The notes beneath the pieces were generated by a model. That model searched no databases. It was not told the origin of the DNA and was given only the letters and a program-made list of their open reading frames with translations. A stretch of DNA of 64,000 nucleotides from Burkholderiales bacterium RIFCSPLOWO2_02_FULL_57_36 (GTDB taxonomy: Bacteria; Pseudomonadota; Gammaproteobacteria; Burkholderiales; Burkholderiaceae_D): positions 186,001 through 250,000 of the forward strand of contig MESE01000001.1 in the NCBI GenBank assembly GCA_001770855.1. Reading direction: 5' to 3'. Both the position numbers and the translations under genes were made by a program. The stretch's first letter is position 1. Each line of letters starts with the position of its first letter. Shown here piece after piece: positions 57,466 to 64,000 of this stretch.

Positions 57466-58329
57466 CTACCGGTCTTTCATTTGCAATGCGCGTTCATACA
57501 GCGCATTCTTTTTTTGTCCGGTGATTTGCGCCGCCAACGCAGCGGCTTGCTTGACGGAGCATTCGGACAGCAGAATCGCGAGGATACGGTCGGCTTCGGC
57601 AGTGTCCGCGTCCGCATTGGCTTGCACTCCCTCCAGCAGAATGACGAATTCCCCCTTCTGGCGATTGGCGTCTGCCGCCAGCCAGGCCGCCGCTTCCGAC
57701 AATGCGCACCGGTGGATTTCTTCAAACAGCTTGGTCAGTTCGCGCGCGAACACGATTTGGCGCGTGGGTTCGAACATCGCCATCAGTGCCGCGACGGATT
57801 CCACGATGCGATGCGGCGCTTCGTAGAAGACCAGCGATGCTGCCGAGTTGCGCAGGGCCGACAGCATGAGTTCGCGCTGCCTGGCTTTTGCCGGTAGAAA
57901 TCCGGCAAAATGAAACTGGTCGTTGACCAGGCCGCTGGCCGACAGCGCGGCAATGACCGCCGATGCACCCGGTATGGGAATGACGCGTAATCCGGCGGCA
58001 ATGACTGCATCGACGATGCGTGCACCGGGATCGGATACGGCCGGCGTGCCGGCATCCGATACCAGCGCAATGCGCTCGCCTGCTTGCATGCGTGCAATCA
58101 GTTTTTCCGCGATTTCGCGTTCGTTGTGCTGGTGTGCCGCAATCAGGGTCTTCGACAGCCCGTAACGCGTCAACAGGTGTCCGGTGTTGCGTGTATCTTC
58201 GCAAGCGACCGCATCTGCCATCGACAACACTTGCAGCGCTCGCAATGTGATGTCGCCGGAATTTCCGATTGGCGTGGCCAGCACATATAATGCAGAGTCA
58301 GGATAAGTTTGCTGAGAAACATCATGCAT
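57466..58329 (-). CDS. rsmI: 16S rRNA (cytidine-1402-2'-O)-methyltransferase
   Basis: 287 residues of tetrapyrrole-methylase fold. LYVLATPIGNSGDITLRAL, ACEDTRNTGHLL, ALVSDAGTPAVSDPGARIV and PIPGASAVIAALSASGL are RsmI blocks. I use the ATG at 58329; an ATG at 58371 would leave only ten bases to the divergent lipoprotein start. The far upstream part of the open frame is antisense to that gene. Convergent with rlpA. Confidence 0.93.
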   Translation of the reverse strand: MHDVSQQTYPDSALYVLATPIGNSGDITLRALQVLSMADAVACEDTRNTGHLLTRYGLSKTLIAAHQHNEREIAEKLIARMQAGERIALVSDAGTPAVSDPGARIVDAVIAAGLRVIPIPGASAVIAALSASGLVNDQFHFAGFLPAKARQRELMLSALRNSAASLVFYEAPHRIVESVAALMAMFEPTRQIVFARELTKLFEEIHRCALSEAAAWLAADANRQKGEFVILLEGVQANADADTAEADRILAILLSECSVKQAAALAAQITGQKKNALYERALQMKDR

Positions 58330-58383
58330 CACCGGAAAAATCGCGGGTAAGCTGGAAACAGGTTGGATCATTGGGAGCAGATG

Positions 58384-59646
58384 ATGTTGTTGAAATATGT
58401 AAGAGTGCTGTTGCTGGCAAGTGTACTTGGTGGATTGTGCTCGTGTGCGCAGGTAAATACAACCGCCAGGAGTTCTTTGCCTGCTGTTGGGCCAGTTGCT
58501 GCAGGCGGGCCGACACCTTCCACGGAAAATATACGGAAAGATATTCCCGTGCCCGCCGAACCGGCGCAAATTCCTGCGCCCACGATCTTTGCGCTTCCGT
58601 TGCCGGTTCAGCGACAGATGCCGACTCGTATTGCGCTGTTGCTGCCCTTGCGCTCGGAAGCACTGGGCCGGGCCGCAAACGTTGTGCGGGCCGGATTCAT
58701 GACTGCTCATGAGCGCGAAAACGAGCAAGGCCTGAGCGTCACTATCGTCGAGACCAGCGAGACAGTGCAGGACGTGCTGTCCGGCTATAACGCTGCGACG
58801 CTCAACCACGATATCGTGGTCGGTCCGCTGTCGCGCACGGGGGTCACCGCAATCGTACAAGGAGGTGCTGTCGGCAAGCCGACCATTGCGCTCGGACAGC
58901 TGGATATGTCCGGCGACGTCGGCCTCATGCTGCCGCAGCAAATGCTGGTGATCGGCTTGTCGATAGATGACGAAGCGCGCCAGATCGCCAATTGGGCACA
59001 TACCGACCATCCGGCCGGCAAGGCGTTTTCCATTTCCACCGGAACGGCGTGGCAACGCCGCGCGGCCAAGGCATTCGCGGACGAATGGCAGCGCGGCGGC
59101 GCACAGCTGGAGGCCATGGAACTGGGTACCGCGGGCGGTTTTTTAAGCGCCAGCGGTCTGCTCCAACTACGCAAACGTATCGAAACCGAAAAGCCCGCAT
59201 TCCTGTTCGTCGCGCTCGATGCTGCCCAGACCAGGCAATTGCGGGAAGCGATCGGCACCGATACGGTAATGTATGGCACTTCGCAACTGAATCCCTATGC
59301 ATTGCCCGATTGGGCCACAGCCGAGCGCATACCTGACATGAACGGCGTGCGGTTGGTGGACATGCCTTGGCAACTGCAGCCGGACCATCCGGCGGTGCTG
59401 CTCTATCCGCGATTGGCGGTAAATCCCGATCAACGGCGCAGTGCGGACCTGGAGCGCTTGTACGCGCTTGGCATCGACGCCTATCGGATTGCAAGAGAGA
59501 TCGCATTGAAGCGCACGCAATTCGAGATTGATGGCGTGACCGGCAAGTTGAAAATCGATCTCTACAGGAATGCCGCACGTTTTGAACGCACCGAAGTGCC
59601 GGCAATTTATCAGGACGGCATCGTGGCGCCATTGCCCGGCTGGTGA
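58384..59646 (+). CDS. Penicillin-binding protein activator, LpoA C-domain type lipoprotein
   Basis: 420 residues. A signal sequence ends in the lipobox LCSCAQ, where position -2 is an unusual cysteine. After a proline-rich linker comes a periplasmic-binding-like domain: RIALLLPLRSEALGRAANVV and HDIVVGPLSRTGVTAIVQ. It corresponds to the C-terminal half of E. coli LpoA, which activates PBP1A; the N-terminal TPR half is missing, as in other betaproteobacteria. GGGAG precedes the second of two ATGs. Confidence 0.85.
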   Translation: MLLKYVRVLLLASVLGGLCSCAQVNTTARSSLPAVGPVAAGGPTPSTENIRKDIPVPAEPAQIPAPTIFALPLPVQRQMPTRIALLLPLRSEALGRAANVVRAGFMTAHERENEQGLSVTIVETSETVQDVLSGYNAATLNHDIVVGPLSRTGVTAIVQGGAVGKPTIALGQLDMSGDVGLMLPQQMLVIGLSIDDEARQIANWAHTDHPAGKAFSISTGTAWQRRAAKAFADEWQRGGAQLEAMELGTAGGFLSASGLLQLRKRIETEKPAFLFVALDAAQTRQLREAIGTDTVMYGTSQLNPYALPDWATAERIPDMNGVRLVDMPWQLQPDHPAVLLYPRLAVNPDQRRSADLERLYALGIDAYRIAREIALKRTQFEIDGVTGKLKIDLYRNAARFERTEVPAIYQDGIVAPLPGW

Positions 59647-59654
59647 TAAAAGCC

Positions 59655-60023
59655 ATGGTCAAGTCGTTGATCGGCCCGCGTACTGCCAAACAGATTCAGG
59701 GCCAAGCCGGCGAAGACGACGCGCTTGACTATCTCAGGCAGAACGGATTGGTGCTGGTCGAGCGCAATTTTCGTTGCAAAGGCGGCGAGATCGATCTCAT
59801 CATGCGCCAGCAGGCCGCATTGGTCTTTGTCGAAGTCAGAAAACGTGCCGACAATCGTCATGGCGGAGCAGCCGCCAGCGTGACGGCTTCAAAGCAGGCG
59901 CGGTTGATCCTCGCTGCGCAGATTTATTTGCAACGTTACAAAAATCCCCCTGTGTGCCGTTTCGACGTGGTCGCAATCGACGGCACCGTGCTGAACTGGC
60001 TGAAAAATGCGATAGAAGCGTAA
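59655..60023 (+). CDS. yraN: UPF0102 protein YraN
   Basis: 122 residues. GQAGEDDALDYLRQNGLVLV, NFRCKGGEIDLIMR and LVFVEVRKRA are the UPF0102 nuclease-like (restriction-endonuclease fold) signature, with the acidic GEIDLI and the EVR motif. Biochemical role unsettled. A GTG overlapping the previous stop (GTGA) is an alternative start four codons earlier. Second of the lpoA-yraN-diaA-dolP order. Confidence 0.9.
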   Translation: MVKSLIGPRTAKQIQGQAGEDDALDYLRQNGLVLVERNFRCKGGEIDLIMRQQAALVFVEVRKRADNRHGGAAASVTASKQARLILAAQIYLQRYKNPPVCRFDVVAIDGTVLNWLKNAIEA

Positions 60024-60098
60024 AAGCATTGTCGTGTACGATTCGTCAGTCGATTAAAATTAGATCCCTCCCAGACAGCTCCTATAATCCGCCACATC

Positions 60099-60695
60099 AT
60101 GATTAATCAACGTATTCTCGGACACTTTCGCGAAAGTGCAGAACTCAAAATTCAAGCGGCATCCCAACTCGCGCAACCAATTTCGCAGGCTGTGGAACTT
60201 ATGTTCACGGCATTGTCTAATGGAAACAAGATTCTTGCGTGTGGAAACGGCGGCTCCGCTGCAGACTGCCAGCATTTTGCCGCGGAACTGGTAGGGCGCT
60301 TCGAGCGCGAGAGGCTGCCGTTGCCGGGATTGGCGCTGACGACCGATACTTCGATCTTGACAGCGGTGGGCAACGATTACAGCTACAACGATATCTTTTC
60401 CAAGCAGGTGCAGGCGTTCGGACAGTCGGGCGATGTACTGCTTGCCTTGTCGACCTCGGGTAATTCGAACAATGTCATTGCGGCGATAGAAGCGGCGCTG
60501 GAACGCGACATGCGCATCGTTGCATTGACCGGCAAAGGCGGCGGCGCAATCGGCAAAAAATTGACGGATGCGGACGTGCATATCTGTGTGCCGCATGACC
60601 GCACCGCCCGGATTCAGGAAGTGCATTTATTAACGATTCATTGTTTGTGCGACGGTATCGACGTCGCGCTATTTGGGGGGGATGCGAATGATTAG
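60099..60695 (+). CDS. SIS-domain protein, DiaA/GmhA family
   Basis: 198 residues forming one SIS domain. [39 protein letters not shown] and [15 protein letters not shown] are shared by DiaA and GmhA. GmhA isomerises sedoheptulose 7-phosphate for LPS heptose, while DiaA promotes DnaA assembly at oriC. The position after yraN equals that of yraO/diaA in E. coli, but betaproteobacterial copies are often called GmhA. Function cannot be split by eye. Confidence 0.88.
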   Translation: MINQRILGHFRESAELKIQAASQLAQPISQAVELMFTALSNGNKILACGNGGSAADCQHFAAELVGRFERERLPLPGLALTTDTSILTAVGNDYSYNDIFSKQVQAFGQSGDVLLALSTSGNSNNVIAAIEAALERDMRIVALTGKGGGAIGKKLTDADVHICVPHDRTARIQEVHLLTIHCLCDGIDVALFGGDAND

Positions 60696-61329
60696 ATGGC
60701 AGGGTATGAAACGTTCGATGGCGACCGTGGCGTTATGCGGTGCGGTGGCAGTCAGCCTGCAAGGTTGCATCGAGATGGCGATCGGCACTGCCGTCATGGG
60801 TACGCTTGCCGCGACCGACCGCCGCACCTTCGGCGCTCAGGCCGAAGACAAGACGATTGCCGTCAAGGGCGAATCGCGCATACCCAACCTGGTCGGCGGC
60901 GCCGGTCATGTCAACGTGACCAGCTTCAACCGCAGGGTATTGCTCACCGGCGAGGTCCGCGATGAAGCGATGAAGGCTGCCGTGGAGCGTGAAGTGGGCG
61001 CCATCGAAGGCGTTCAATCGATCGTCAATGAATTGGCGATTGCAGGCGTCACCAGTTTCACGTCACGCTCCAACGACACGCTGATCACCGGCAAGGTCAA
61101 GGCGTCTTTCGTCGACACCAAGGACCTGTATGCGAATTCGATCAAGGTGGTGACCGAACGCGGCATCGTGTATCTGATGGGCCGCGTCACACAGCGCGAA
61201 GGCAACCTGGCGGGTGAAGTAACGCGCGGTGTCGGCGGCGTGCAAAAGGTCGTGAAAATATTTGAATATATCGATGAGGATGAATTGAAGCGGCTGACGC
61301 ATGCGCCGGAGAATCAAGACAAAAAATAA
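60688..61329 (+). CDS. BON-domain outer-membrane lipoprotein, DolP/YraP-like
   Basis: 213 residues from the ATG six bases after a GGGGGG run, overlapping the SIS gene end. The lipobox VSLQGCIEM anchors it. Two BON repeats follow (about 65-130, and 135-200: [40 protein letters not shown]), matching DolP, which supports BAM and outer-membrane integrity. An ATG six codons later is an alternative start. Confidence 0.9.
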   Translation: MIRWQGMKRSMATVALCGAVAVSLQGCIEMAIGTAVMGTLAATDRRTFGAQAEDKTIAVKGESRIPNLVGGAGHVNVTSFNRRVLLTGEVRDEAMKAAVEREVGAIEGVQSIVNELAIAGVTSFTSRSNDTLITGKVKASFVDTKDLYANSIKVVTERGIVYLMGRVTQREGNLAGEVTRGVGGVQKVVKIFEYIDEDELKRLTHAPENQDKK

Positions 61330-61370
61330 TGCCTGATTGATCAGCAAGTCCGTTTTTGGATGATATATTA

Positions 61371-61402
61371 AGCCGCCAGACTGCCTGTCTGGCGGCTTTT
61401 TT
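61371..61402 (+). terminator. Intrinsic terminator after the dolP-like gene
   Basis: AGCCGCCAGAC pairs exactly with GTCTGGCGGCT around five bases and six T follow. It separates the lpoA-to-dolP operon from lemA. Confidence 0.95.
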
Positions 61403-61416
61403 GCTTAGGGGGAAAC

Positions 61417-62007
61417 ATGATCGCAACCATCGTTCTACTTGCCATTGCATTGTTCATCGTGTTCTGGGCGGTCGGGGCCTACAATCGCCTGGTCAGCCTG
61501 CGCAACCAGATCAAGAATGCCTTCGCGCAAATCGACGTGCAGCTGAAGCGCCGCTATGACCTGATTCCAAATCTGGTCGAAACCGCCAAGGCCTACATGA
61601 AACATGAACGCGAGACGCTCGAGGCAGTGATTGCCGCGCGCAATCAGGCGGTCACCGCCAATGCCAAGGCATCGGTCGATCCCGCCAATGCAGCCGCAAT
61701 GCAGCAGATGGCCGCCGCGGAAGGCGCGCTCAGCAGCACTCTGGGCAAGTTGTTTGCATTGTCCGAAGCCTATCCGGACCTGAAGGCCAATCAAAACATG
61801 ATGCAATTGACCGAGGAACTGACCAGCACCGAGAACCGGATTGCATTTTCGCGCCAGGCCTACAACGACGGCGTGATGCAATACAACACGTCGATCGAAC
61901 AGTTCCCGGTATCGGTGATCGCCAACATGTTCACATTCAAGCAAGCGGAATTGCTGCAGGCGACCGAGGCGCCGGAAGAGCGCAAGGCAATCAAGGTTTC
62001 CTTTTAA
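61417..62007 (+). CDS. lemA: LemA family protein
   Basis: 196 residues. One N-terminal membrane helix (IVLLAIALFIVFWAVGAYN) is followed by the LemA helical bundle (NRLVSLRNQIKNAFAQIDVQ, LKRRYDLIPNLVETAKAYM, RQAYNDGVMQYNTSIEQFP). GGGGGA precedes the ATG. The cellular role is not settled. It commonly precedes an HtpX-like protease, as here. Confidence 0.95.
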   Translation: MIATIVLLAIALFIVFWAVGAYNRLVSLRNQIKNAFAQIDVQLKRRYDLIPNLVETAKAYMKHERETLEAVIAARNQAVTANAKASVDPANAAAMQQMAAAEGALSSTLGKLFALSEAYPDLKANQNMMQLTEELTSTENRIAFSRQAYNDGVMQYNTSIEQFPVSVIANMFTFKQAELLQATEAPEERKAIKVSF

Positions 62008-62029
62008 ACTTATGCGCATGGCGCATCTA

Positions 62030-62100
62030 CCCACTCCTTCTCCCGCAGGCGGGAGAAGGAGTGGGAGTGAAGCAGGGGTTTCGCGAGGCATCGCCTCGCG
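62030..62100. repeat. Two adjacent palindromes between lemA and the protease gene
   Basis: CCCACTCCTTCTCCCGC and its exact 17-base complement (62030-62065) form a nearly loop-less hairpin, and CGCGAGGC/GCCTCGCG (62082-62100) forms a second. The first resembles the palindromes at 47982 and 53118. REP/BIME-like. Confidence 0.7.
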
Positions 62101-62143
62101 CCTGCGCAACCGTACGGATATGTCGCATGCACCCGCCTGAATC

Positions 62144-64000
62144 ATGAACTTCTTCGCACAACAAGAGCACGCCCGCCGCCAGACCAGGACCTTGATCCTG
62201 CTGTTTGTGCTCGCGGTAATTGCGATCGTGGTTGCGGTCAACCTGGTTGCCGCCTTGCTCTGGATCTGGGCGCAAGGCGGTACGCTTTCCGGCCCCAACT
62301 ATTATCCGAACGGTTTTTTTCTCGCCAACACGCTGATCACGGTGGGATTGATCGGCGGCGGCACCATGGTTGAAACATTCAATCTTCGCGACGGCGGAGA
62401 GGCGGTAGCGCAAATGGCCGGCGGACGCATGGTATCGCCGGCATCGCAAGACTTGCAGGAGCGCCGGCTGCTGAACGTGGTGGAAGAGATGGCGCTGGCG
62501 TCCGGCATCGCTTGTCCCAAGGTGTACGTGCTGGACAAGGAGGATTCAATCAATGCCTTCGCCGCCGGTTACAATCCGAATGAAGCGGTGGTCGCGGTTA
62601 CGCGCGGCACGCTCAATCGATTGACGCGCGACGAGCTGCAAGGCGTGGTAGGCCATGAATTCAGCCATATCCTGAACGGCGACATGCGCCTCAACGTACG
62701 ATTGATCGGTGTCCTGTTCGGCATTCAGATGATTGCCAGCTTCGGTCAGCATCTGCTCCAGTTCGCCAGGCATTTTTCTGCGCCGCGCAGCCGCAACGAC
62801 AAGGGACCATCGATCCAGGCTGTCATGTTCGCGCTCGGCGTGGCACTGTTCGTCATTGGATATATCGGGATTTTCTTTGGCCGCCTGATCAAGTCTGCCG
62901 TATCGCGCCAGCGCGAATTTCTGGCCGACGCCAGTGCGATCCAGTTTACGCGCAACCCGGACGGCATCGGCAACGCGCTGCGCAAGATCGGCGGATTATC
63001 GCGTAAAAAGGAGTCGGCTTCCCGCATTCACCATCCCAACGCAGAACATCTTTCGCACCTGTTTTTAAGTGCCATCAAACCGAGTTTGCTGTCCGGCATG
63101 TTTGCGACCCATCCTCCGATCAAAGAACGCTTGCGCCGCATCTTCGGCAAGAATATCGAGTTGCTTGATGCGCCGGAACTTGCGGCGGAGATCGCCAGCG
63201 TGGAAGCGTTGCCGGATATTCCCTATGCCGCATCGGCTTTCGCGGGCGCCGCATCGTCCCCCGCAACGATAGTCCCATCGCCTGCGTTTTTCCACGGAAT
63301 GGCCGAACCGGCACGTCTCACGCCGGAACTGGAAAATGCGCTGCATGATCCGCAGGCTGCGCGCGCAGTGGTGTATGCATTGCTATTGGAGCGAGATGTT
63401 GAACGCGATGCACAAATGGCCTTGTTGCAGGGAGATGCGCCGCAGCAGGCGGCATTCGTCAAATATCTGGCCGAATCAATCGATCAACTGCCCCGGAGCG
63501 CGCGCCTGCCGTTGCTGGATTTGACGATGCCTGCGTTGCGGCAGTTGCCGGCAGCGGAACGAGCCATACTGCTGACGGCAGTGGACAAGCTGATCGCGGC
63601 GGACAACAAAATCACTCTGGCGGAATTCGTATTGCAAACCGTCCTGACGCGCCGTCTCGATGTGCATGCCGGGCGCGCCATTCCGGTGAAATTCGCCAAT
63701 GTCGCCGAATTGAAGAGCGAATGCGCGACGCTGCTTTCCCTGGTCGCGCATGTGGTGTCGGCGGCTCCGCGGACGCAGCAGGAAGCGCCGGCGCAGGCTT
63801 TCATGCGCGGCGCGGCGTGCTTCCCTGAACTCGGCTTGTCCGCCGATGATCTGCTGCCCGTTTCCGCAATCGGATTTGCCAACGCAAAGACCGCACTCGA
63901 CCGAGCGAACCAGCTTGCGCCGCTTGCCAAGCCGGCGCTGATCAAGGCTCTGCTTGCCACCGCGAATGCAACCGACAAGCTTCCCATAGCGGCTGCGGAC
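62144..64000 (+). CDS. HtpX-like M48 family membrane metalloprotease, runs off the right edge
   Basis: 619 codons are open to the window end. Two N-terminal membrane helices (LILLFVLAVIAIVVAVNLVA and about 60-78) precede the protease domain with VVGHEFSHILNGDMRLN (HExxH) and the zinc-ligand glutamate in RQREFLADASAIQFTRNPDG. Two more membrane helices lie between them. HtpX alone is about 290 residues; the extra 300 residues here end in a segment (AVDKLIAADNKITLAEFVLQ) that resembles a TerB/calcium-binding-like helix pair. Membrane-protein quality control is the likely role. Confidence 0.88.
   Translation, partial: MNFFAQQEHARRQTRTLILLFVLAVIAIVVAVNLVAALLWIWAQGGTLSGPNYYPNGFFLANTLITVGLIGGGTMVETFNLRDGGEAVAQMAGGRMVSPASQDLQERRLLNVVEEMALASGIACPKVYVLDKEDSINAFAAGYNPNEAVVAVTRGTLNRLTRDELQGVVGHEFSHILNGDMRLNVRLIGVLFGIQMIASFGQHLLQFARHFSAPRSRNDKGPSIQAVMFALGVALFVIGYIGIFFGRLIKSAVSRQREFLADASAIQFTRNPDGIGNALRKIGGLSRKKESASRIHHPNAEHLSHLFLSAIKPSLLSGMFATHPPIKERLRRIFGKNIELLDAPELAAEIASVEALPDIPYAASAFAGAASSPATIVPSPAFFHGMAEPARLTPELENALHDPQAARAVVYALLLERDVERDAQMALLQGDAPQQAAFVKYLAESIDQLPRSARLPLLDLTMPALRQLPAAERAILLTAVDKLIAADNKITLAEFVLQTVLTRRLDVHAGRAIPVKFANVAELKSECATLLSLVAHVVSAAPRTQQEAPAQAFMRGAACFPELGLSADDLLPVSAIGFANAKTALDRANQLAPLAKPALIKALLATANATDKLPIAAAD

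Noticed and set aside
58330-59055. Upstream extension of rsmI to a much longer protein
   Set aside because: The extra part lies antisense to the lpoA-like lipoprotein gene and has no conserved motif.

Overview
The window is a chromosomal segment of a betaproteobacterium, most likely order Burkholderiales and probably Oxalobacteraceae (Herbaspirillum/Herminiimonas/Collimonas-like). This rests on recognisable families rather than database searches: DUF4148, DUF3567, DUF1840, DUF4390 and DUF2239 proteins, the proteobacterial ATP-grasp-like GshA, MetX/MetW methionine synthesis, a porin-glnK-amtB operon, a regulatory PTS without sugar permeases, and GatCAB. No rRNA, tRNA, CRISPR array, insertion sequence or prophage was seen. 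Gene density is high and many neighbours overlap by ATGA or TGATG, so most blocks read as operons.

Layout. 1-5579 (minus strand): a compact run of six translationally coupled genes that looks like a small biosynthetic and export cassette. In order of transcription it encodes an AsnRS-like/asparagine synthetase A-like enzyme, a luciferase-like flavin monooxygenase, an MFS exporter, a GlmS-like cobalamin-binding mutase subunit, an ATP-grasp ligase and a PP-loop ATPase cut by the window edge. It is the best candidate for an undescribed system here. 5741-8463: an Lrp/AsnC regulator divergent from an ornithine aminotransferase and an arginine/dimethylarginine hydrolase-fold enzyme (arginine/ornithine catabolism). 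8496-12408: metH behind an enlarged SAM-II-type riboswitch with an intrinsic terminator. 12422-19287: mixed single genes (MFS exporters, DUF2239, DUF4148, YafJ-type amidotransferase, TrmB-like methyltransferase, DUF3567).

19438-24811 (minus): rsmB, DUF4390, an NtrY-type sensor kinase, a two-domain response regulator and a degenerate mini-CobW protein, apparently one operon. 24890-30062 (minus): hydrolase/DUF1840, MFS/lipoprotein, comM/ubiK. 30088-32969: a nitrogen-regulated operon (sigma-54 promoter plus NtrC-like sites) of a TorF-like porin, glnK and amtB. 33419-38249: glutathione synthesis (gshA, gshB) followed by EIIA-Man, HPr and Enzyme I. 38301-39489: universal stress protein and TerC. 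39650-43996: a second SAM-II riboswitch with terminator before metX-metW, then an AmpG-like permease and an M48 protease. 44100-46407: xthA, pyrE, DUF4124. 46468-49861 (minus): gatC-gatA-gatB.

50115-57452: the rod-shape operon mreB-mreC-mreD-mrdA-rodA-rlpA. 57466-61329: rsmI divergent from lpoA-like, yraN, diaA/gmhA-like and dolP-like genes, the same order as E. coli yraL-yraM-yraN-yraO-yraP. 61417-64000: lemA and an HtpX-like M48 protease that runs off the right edge.

Themes: methionine/SAM homeostasis is controlled by two riboswitches of one family at two loci, nitrogen status by NtrC/sigma-54 and PII, and envelope growth by the adjacent mre/rod and lpo-dol clusters. REP-like palindromes lie in the gaps of gatA/gatB, mreD/mrdA and lemA/htpX.
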